Origin: an uncultured Bacillota bacterium
Lineage (GTDB): Bacteria > Bacillota_I > Bacilli_A > RFN20 > CAG-288
Direction of reading: 5' to 3'
Assembly (NCBI GenBank): GCA_949300365.1
Contig: CASGEC010000001.1
Coordinates: 377,980 to 441,979 of the forward strand
Length of the DNA stretch: 64,000 nucleotides
The notes beneath the pieces were generated by a model, which searched no databases, was not told the DNA's origin, and was given only the letters and a program-made list of their open reading frames with translations. The position numbers were made by a program, and so were the translations under genes. How positions within the stretch are numbered: the first letter of the stretch is position 1; each line of letters begins with the position of its first letter. Below, piece after piece: positions 61,743 through 64,000 of this stretch.

Positions 61743-63567
61743 TGTCGTCTCCTTTCCTGTCCAAGGCCTGCTCCATGTTCTGGAGCCTATAGAGATTATA
61801 GTAGATGCCGCGCTTCTTCAGAAGGGTTTGGTGGTCGCCCGATTCCTTGAGCACGCCATGGTCGACGACGAAGATGACGTCCGCCCTCTTGATGGTGGAA
61901 AGGCGGTGGGCGACGATGACCATCGTGCCGATGCGGCGGATCCTTTCAAGGGAGTCCTGGATGATCTTCTCCGTCTCCGTGTCGATATTCGCTGTCGCCT
62001 CGTCCAATAGGACAAGGGAGGGATGGTAGACCAGGGTCCTTGCAAAGGAGATGAGCTGCCTCTGGCCGGCGGAGAAGTTCTCGCCCCTTTCGGTGACCTT
62101 CTCCTGATAGCCCTGGGGAAGGCGGTTGATGAAAGTGTCGGCACCGACTTCCCTGGCCCCCTTCTTGACATCCTCAAGGGTGAGGGACTTGTCTCCCAGG
62201 GAGATGTTGTCGGCAATCGTCCCGGAGAAGAGGAAGACGTCTTGGAGCATGATGCCGATGTTCCTTCTCAGGCAGGAGAGGGAATATTCCTTGATGTCGA
62301 TGCCATCGATGAGAATCTCGCCCTTGTTGGGAGTGTAGGTCCTGGAGATGAGGGAGATGATCGTGCTCTTTCCGGCACCGGTTGCCCCGACAAAGGCAGC
62401 CGTCTGGCCCGGCTTGATCGTAAAGGAGACGTCCTTGAGGACATAGTCCTCCCCGACATAGGCGAAATAGACATGGCGGAACTCGATCTCGCCCCTAAAG
62501 GATGGGACGTCAAGCTTATCTTCCTCCACGTCCTTCTCTTCCTTCAAGGAAAGGACGCCCTGGATTCTCTCGGCCGAGGAGATGATCTGCTGGAGGGTAT
62601 TGAGCTGTTGGGTGACCTGCTGGATGGGGCCGAAGAACTGGGTGGAATAGGAATAGAGCATCTGGAAGTCACCGATGGTCATTGTTTGCGGGACGGCGAG
62701 GACGGAAGGGATGCCAAAGGCCATGACGATGAGGACGCAGGACATCTGCAACAGGTACATGAAGGGATAGAAGATGGCAAAGAGGTTCTGGCTCTTGATG
62801 AAGGCGTGGAAGATGCTTTCGTTGCGGACGTCGAACTCCTTCTGCATGCGGTCCTCCCTGGCATAGGACTTGGTGACCTTGATGCCGGAGAAGGATTCGC
62901 TTAGAAAGGCGTTCATGACCGAGACGGATTTCTTCTCCGCTCGATAGTAGCGCCTTGCCTTCCTGCGGAAATAGAAGGAGATGAGGAAGACGACCGGTAT
63001 GTAGGCGAGGTAGATGAAGCCATAGAAATGCTGGTAGACGAAGATCATGACGACGATGACGACAAGGGAAAGGATCGACCTCAGGAAGGAAGGGAGGATA
63101 TCGGAGAAGAGGAGGGAGAGGTTCTGGCTGTCGTTGGTGACACGGGTGACAAAGGATCCGACTGGCATGCTCCTGAGGCTCTTGGTGGAGAGGTTGATGA
63201 CGTGGTCGAAAAGCTGGCAGCGGATATCGTAGATGACCTTCTGTCCGATCTTCTTCAAGGCCATGGTGATGAAATAGGCCCCGAAGATGGCAAAAAGCAT
63301 CAATCCGAGATCCAGGCCGACAAAAAGAAGGGCTTGCCTTAGAGCCTCATCAAAGGTCAGAGTCCCATCGTTAAAGGCGGTCAAGGCGTTGATCAGATAG
63401 CGGAGGATCACCGGCTCGATCGTGAAGCAGATGTTGATGAAGAGGTCGATGAAGATGGCAAGGAAGAAAGGCTTCCGATAGGGCTTGAGATAGGAATAGT
63501 AGGTCTTCAGAAGGAAGACATCCTTGAAGGAGTATTGCTTCTGTTCGAGTTCTTCTTCGAAGGTCAT
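61732..63567 (-). CDS. ABC exporter half-transporter, canonical ATPase site
   Basis: This 611-residue protein has six TM helices (about 30-330) followed by one ATPase domain. Walker A is GATGAGKST (about 392-400), the signature is SAGQRQ (about 500) and Walker B is VLLDEATANID (about 520), with the catalytic Glu intact. ENFSAGQ replaces the usual LSGGQ. It pairs with the partial gene upstream to form a heterodimeric exporter of the multidrug/lipid class; the substrate is unknown. The two overlap by four bases (ATGA). Confidence 0.93.
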   Translation of the reverse strand: MTFEEELEQKQYSFKDVFLLKTYYSYLKPYRKPFFLAIFIDLFINICFTIEPVILRYLINALTAFNDGTLTFDEALRQALLFVGLDLGLMLFAIFGAYFITMALKKIGQKVIYDIRCQLFDHVINLSTKSLRSMPVGSFVTRVTNDSQNLSLLFSDILPSFLRSILSLVVIVVMIFVYQHFYGFIYLAYIPVVFLISFYFRRKARRYYRAEKKSVSVMNAFLSESFSGIKVTKSYAREDRMQKEFDVRNESIFHAFIKSQNLFAIFYPFMYLLQMSCVLIVMAFGIPSVLAVPQTMTIGDFQMLYSYSTQFFGPIQQVTQQLNTLQQIISSAERIQGVLSLKEEKDVEEDKLDVPSFRGEIEFRHVYFAYVGEDYVLKDVSFTIKPGQTAAFVGATGAGKSTIISLISRTYTPNKGEILIDGIDIKEYSLSCLRRNIGIMLQDVFLFSGTIADNISLGDKSLTLEDVKKGAREVGADTFINRLPQGYQEKVTERGENFSAGQRQLISFARTLVYHPSLVLLDEATANIDTETEKIIQDSLERIRRIGTMVIVAHRLSTIKRADVIFVVDHGVLKESGDHQTLLKKRGIYYNLYRLQNMEQALDRKGDDNED

Positions 63568-64000
63568 TTGTTCACCTCCTTCTCAAGCTCCTGGAGATCG
63601 TAGATATCCCGATAGAGGGAACAGGTCTTCAAAAGCGCATCGTGCTTTCCCTGACCGATGATGCGTCCCTGCTCCATGACAAGGATGCAGTCGGCGTTTT
63701 CGATGGCGGAGATGCGGTGGGCGATGATGAAGGTCGTCTTGCCCTTGCGATAGGTCTGGATGTTGGCAAGGATCTTCTTCTCCGTATCGGCATCGACGGC
63801 CGAAAGGGAATCATCGAGGATCAGAATCTGCGGGTTCTTGTAGATGGCCCTGGCGATGGAGAGCCTTTGTCTCTGTCCGCCGGAGACGGTCGAGCCCTTT
63901 TCGCCTATAATCGTCTCATAGCCATCCTTGAACTGGGTCTTGATGTCGTTGTCGACGCAGGCAAAGGCACAGCTCTCCTCGACTTTCTTCCTGTCGACAA
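63564..64000 (-). CDS. ABC exporter half-transporter, degenerate ATPase site, cut by the window end
   Basis: Only the last 145 residues or so lie in the window. The signature VSGGQRQRLSIARAI is normal, but Walker B reads ILILDDSLSAVDADTE, with Asp where the catalytic Glu should be. This is typical of the non-hydrolysing site in heterodimeric exporters such as BmrC/BmrD or TM287/288. The H-loop AHRISAIENADCI is present. It is co-translated with the complete partner. Confidence 0.9.
   Translation of the reverse strand, partial: VDRKKVEESCAFACVDNDIKTQFKDGYETIIGEKGSTVSGGQRQRLSIARAIYKNPQILILDDSLSAVDADTEKKILANIQTYRKGKTTFIIAHRISAIENADCILVMEQGRIIGQGKHDALLKTCSLYRDIYDLQELEKEVNK

Overview
The window looks like chromosomal DNA of a low- to mid-GC member of the Bacillota/Mycoplasmatota group (an Erysipelotrichia-like or related gut/rumen lineage is my guess, not proven). 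The reasons are strong GGAGG ribosome sites before almost every gene, TTGACA/TATAAT-type promoters often with an extended TG-N-TATAAT, and compact operons with ATGA overlaps. The gene families are also typical of Bacillota: a nup-type nucleoside ABC operon under a purine-family riboswitch, RNase J, SipW-type signal peptidase, DUF975/CmpB membrane proteins, MtaB and a heterodimeric ABC exporter. No rRNA, CRISPR array, phage or complete IS element was recognised. Codon bias is strong (GCC, AAG, CTC, ATC, GTC), so many long antisense frames stay open by chance; these were left out.

Layout. 1-7,490: carbohydrate block, with a 5'-truncated and frameshifted membrane-anchored GH3 enzyme, a 4-TM partner, a GH78 alpha-L-rhamnosidase, a DeoR repressor and a GPH-type sugar symporter with a long charged tail. 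7,550-11,216: two tandemly duplicated signal-peptide/TM surface proteins and two membrane proteins. 11,240-13,250: phosphate transport (PiT plus DUF47 protein) behind a Pho-box-like promoter. 13,330-20,350: the most unusual block, a SipW-like signal peptidase with five proteins sharing a G-T/A/S-G-F/Y-S/A signal-peptide motif, starting at a promoter whose spacer is a G8 tract, and ending with a frameshifted multi-TM protein and a 46-residue ORF. 20,350-23,010: two gene-poor gaps flanking an orphan solute-binding lipoprotein. 23,015-35,350: housekeeping genes (gpmA, cyclophilin, holA, rpsT, deoC, iron alcohol dehydrogenase, divergent RNase J, exonuclease III, agmatine-to-putrescine pair, DJ-1, CvpA-like, uridine-kinase-like). 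35,369-42,500: riboswitch-controlled nucleoside ABC operon ending in a FucI-fold isomerase-like gene. 43,148-46,580: fba, ybaK, fmt and a CmpB-like protein. 46,710-52,612: two giant tandem lipoproteins. 52,900-55,370: tRNA-Ala, mtaB, an unknown gene, tRNA-Gly and tRNA-Asp. 55,450-64,000: hpt, glf, an FAD protein, purA, cysS and a heterodimeric ABC exporter cut by the window end.

How the parts work together. The first block would break down and import plant or mucin glycans (rhamnose-containing). Purine salvage is represented by the nup operon, hpt, purA and deoC. The SipW block is best read as a secreted fibre or matrix system analogous in logic to tapA-sipW-tasA, with its own dedicated peptidase and a promoter that could switch phase. 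This is inference from gene layout and signal-peptide similarity; no mature domain was recognised in the secreted proteins.
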